Shown here: one piece after another, positions 5,728 through 6,211 of the stretch
Position numbering within the stretch: the first letter of the stretch is position 1
Layout of the letters: each line of letters opens with the position of its first letter
Assembly: GCF_020741395.1 (NCBI RefSeq)
Contig: NZ_DYZA01000041.1
Span: 1 to 6,211, forward strand
DNA length: 6,211 nucleotides
Reading direction: 5' to 3'
Source: Mailhella massiliensis
GTDB lineage: Bacteria > Desulfobacterota > Desulfovibrionia > Desulfovibrionales > Desulfovibrionaceae
Program-made: the position numbers and the translations under genes
Notes under the pieces: model-generated
What the model saw: the letters and a program-made list of their open reading frames with translations, nothing else
What the model was told of the DNA's origin: nothing
Database searches by the model: none

Positions 5728-6211
5728 AAAATCAACGGCTTCCACTCCTACGGAGACTGTCTTATACCTCACATCCTTCCGGCCCTTGCCCGGGAATGCA
5801 ACATGTACCGCACGGACATTCCCCAAGTCTGAACACCATGGGAGAAAAAGGCATCGTTGCCGTCATCCACCCGGAACCGCGGCGACCCTTTCCATCGTTT
5901 CCGGCACAACAGCAAACCTGAGAGCCGATATGGTTGCCGGAGATTTTTCCAAGGGACTGGGCAGCTTGGAACCCAAGGCTGATGAACGGGGCATCTCTTC
6001 CTTCCGATTTCCCCATGAAAGGGTAAAAAGCACCTGATTCTGTTCCTTCAACTATGGGGAAATCCCCCCTCGTTACCGTAACCGCCCCATGGACAGGCAT
6101 GGCGCCACCATCAAAAACATGCTCGGCACGTTGAAGATGAACCGGGCGAGTTCCCTGCGGAAATCACGCGAACAAGTCTTTCCGACCCATGCGGCTCGCC
6201 CCTCCCCCCCT
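5728..6211. other. Unassigned downstream region with no convincing gene
   Basis: I find no gene here that I can defend on either strand. The plus-strand frame from ATG 5786 runs 83 codons to TGA 6035-6037 and then stays open to the window end. No ribosome site precedes its ATGs (5786, 6089), and the translation matches no family I recognise. A minus-strand frame at 5762-6100 gives a low-complexity, glycine- and cysteine-rich product and looks like chance. A short GGGG-AAAT-CCCC hairpin lies at 6056-6067. No tRNA, CRISPR repeat or insertion-sequence end is visible. The region could be a decayed gene or the upstream region of a gene beyond the window. Confidence 0.4.

Noticed and set aside
5611..5832. 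73-codon plus-strand frame with a TTG start after the operon
   Set aside because: It starts inside the terminator hairpin, runs through the inverted repeats, lacks a ribosome site and has no recognisable domain.
6144..6201. 7-bp inverted repeat GGGCGAG (6144-6150) / CTCGCCC (6195-6201)
   Set aside because: The arms are short and 44 bases apart, with no extension and no T run; this is expected by chance in G+C-rich DNA.
6089..6211. Possible partial gene running off the right edge from ATG 6089
   Set aside because: No Shine-Dalgarno sequence precedes it, only 41 codons are visible, and nothing in the translation is recognisable.

Overview
The window carries a single co-oriented, plus-strand gene cluster (1 to about 5600), followed by about 600 bases in which I find no gene I can defend. 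The genes encode a tripartite tricarboxylate transporter (TTT family): the 3' part of the periplasmic binding protein (tctC), the small membrane subunit (tctB) and the large membrane subunit (tctA). They are followed at once by two redox genes. The first is a soluble FAD flavoprotein of the fumarate reductase / succinate dehydrogenase / adenylylsulfate reductase alpha superfamily. The second is a composite iron-sulfur and FAD protein, with a 4Fe-4S motif at each end around a shortened GltD-like core.

Layout: tctC (2-706, cut by the left edge); a strong hairpin (713-738); tctB (751-1182); a 137-base spacer; tctA (1320-2834); a 13-base gap; the flavoprotein gene (2848-4500); a 1-base stop/start overlap; the Fe-S/FAD gene (4500-5597); a terminator-like hairpin at 5607-5627; then further inverted repeats to about 5727 and unassigned sequence to 6211. 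The promoter and any regulator lie upstream, outside the window.

Working model (inference): TctC captures an organic anion in the periplasm, TctAB imports it using the ion gradient, and the cytoplasmic flavoprotein reduces or oxidises it, with electrons passing through the Fe-S/FAD partner. The substrate cannot be read from the sequence. The flavoprotein lacks the covalent-FAD histidine and the FHPT motif of classical succinate dehydrogenases and fumarate reductases. The partner lacks the NAD(P)H domain of GltD-type proteins. This is therefore not a standard fumarate reductase or a standard glutamate synthase small subunit.

Organism: the G+C-rich codon use, strong GGAGG-type ribosome sites and cysteine-rich, ferredoxin-linked electron transfer suggest an anaerobic Gram-negative bacterium. 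A member of the Desulfovibrionaceae (Desulfovibrio, Bilophila or Mailhella type) is my best guess, but no marker gene confirms it and this is weakly supported.
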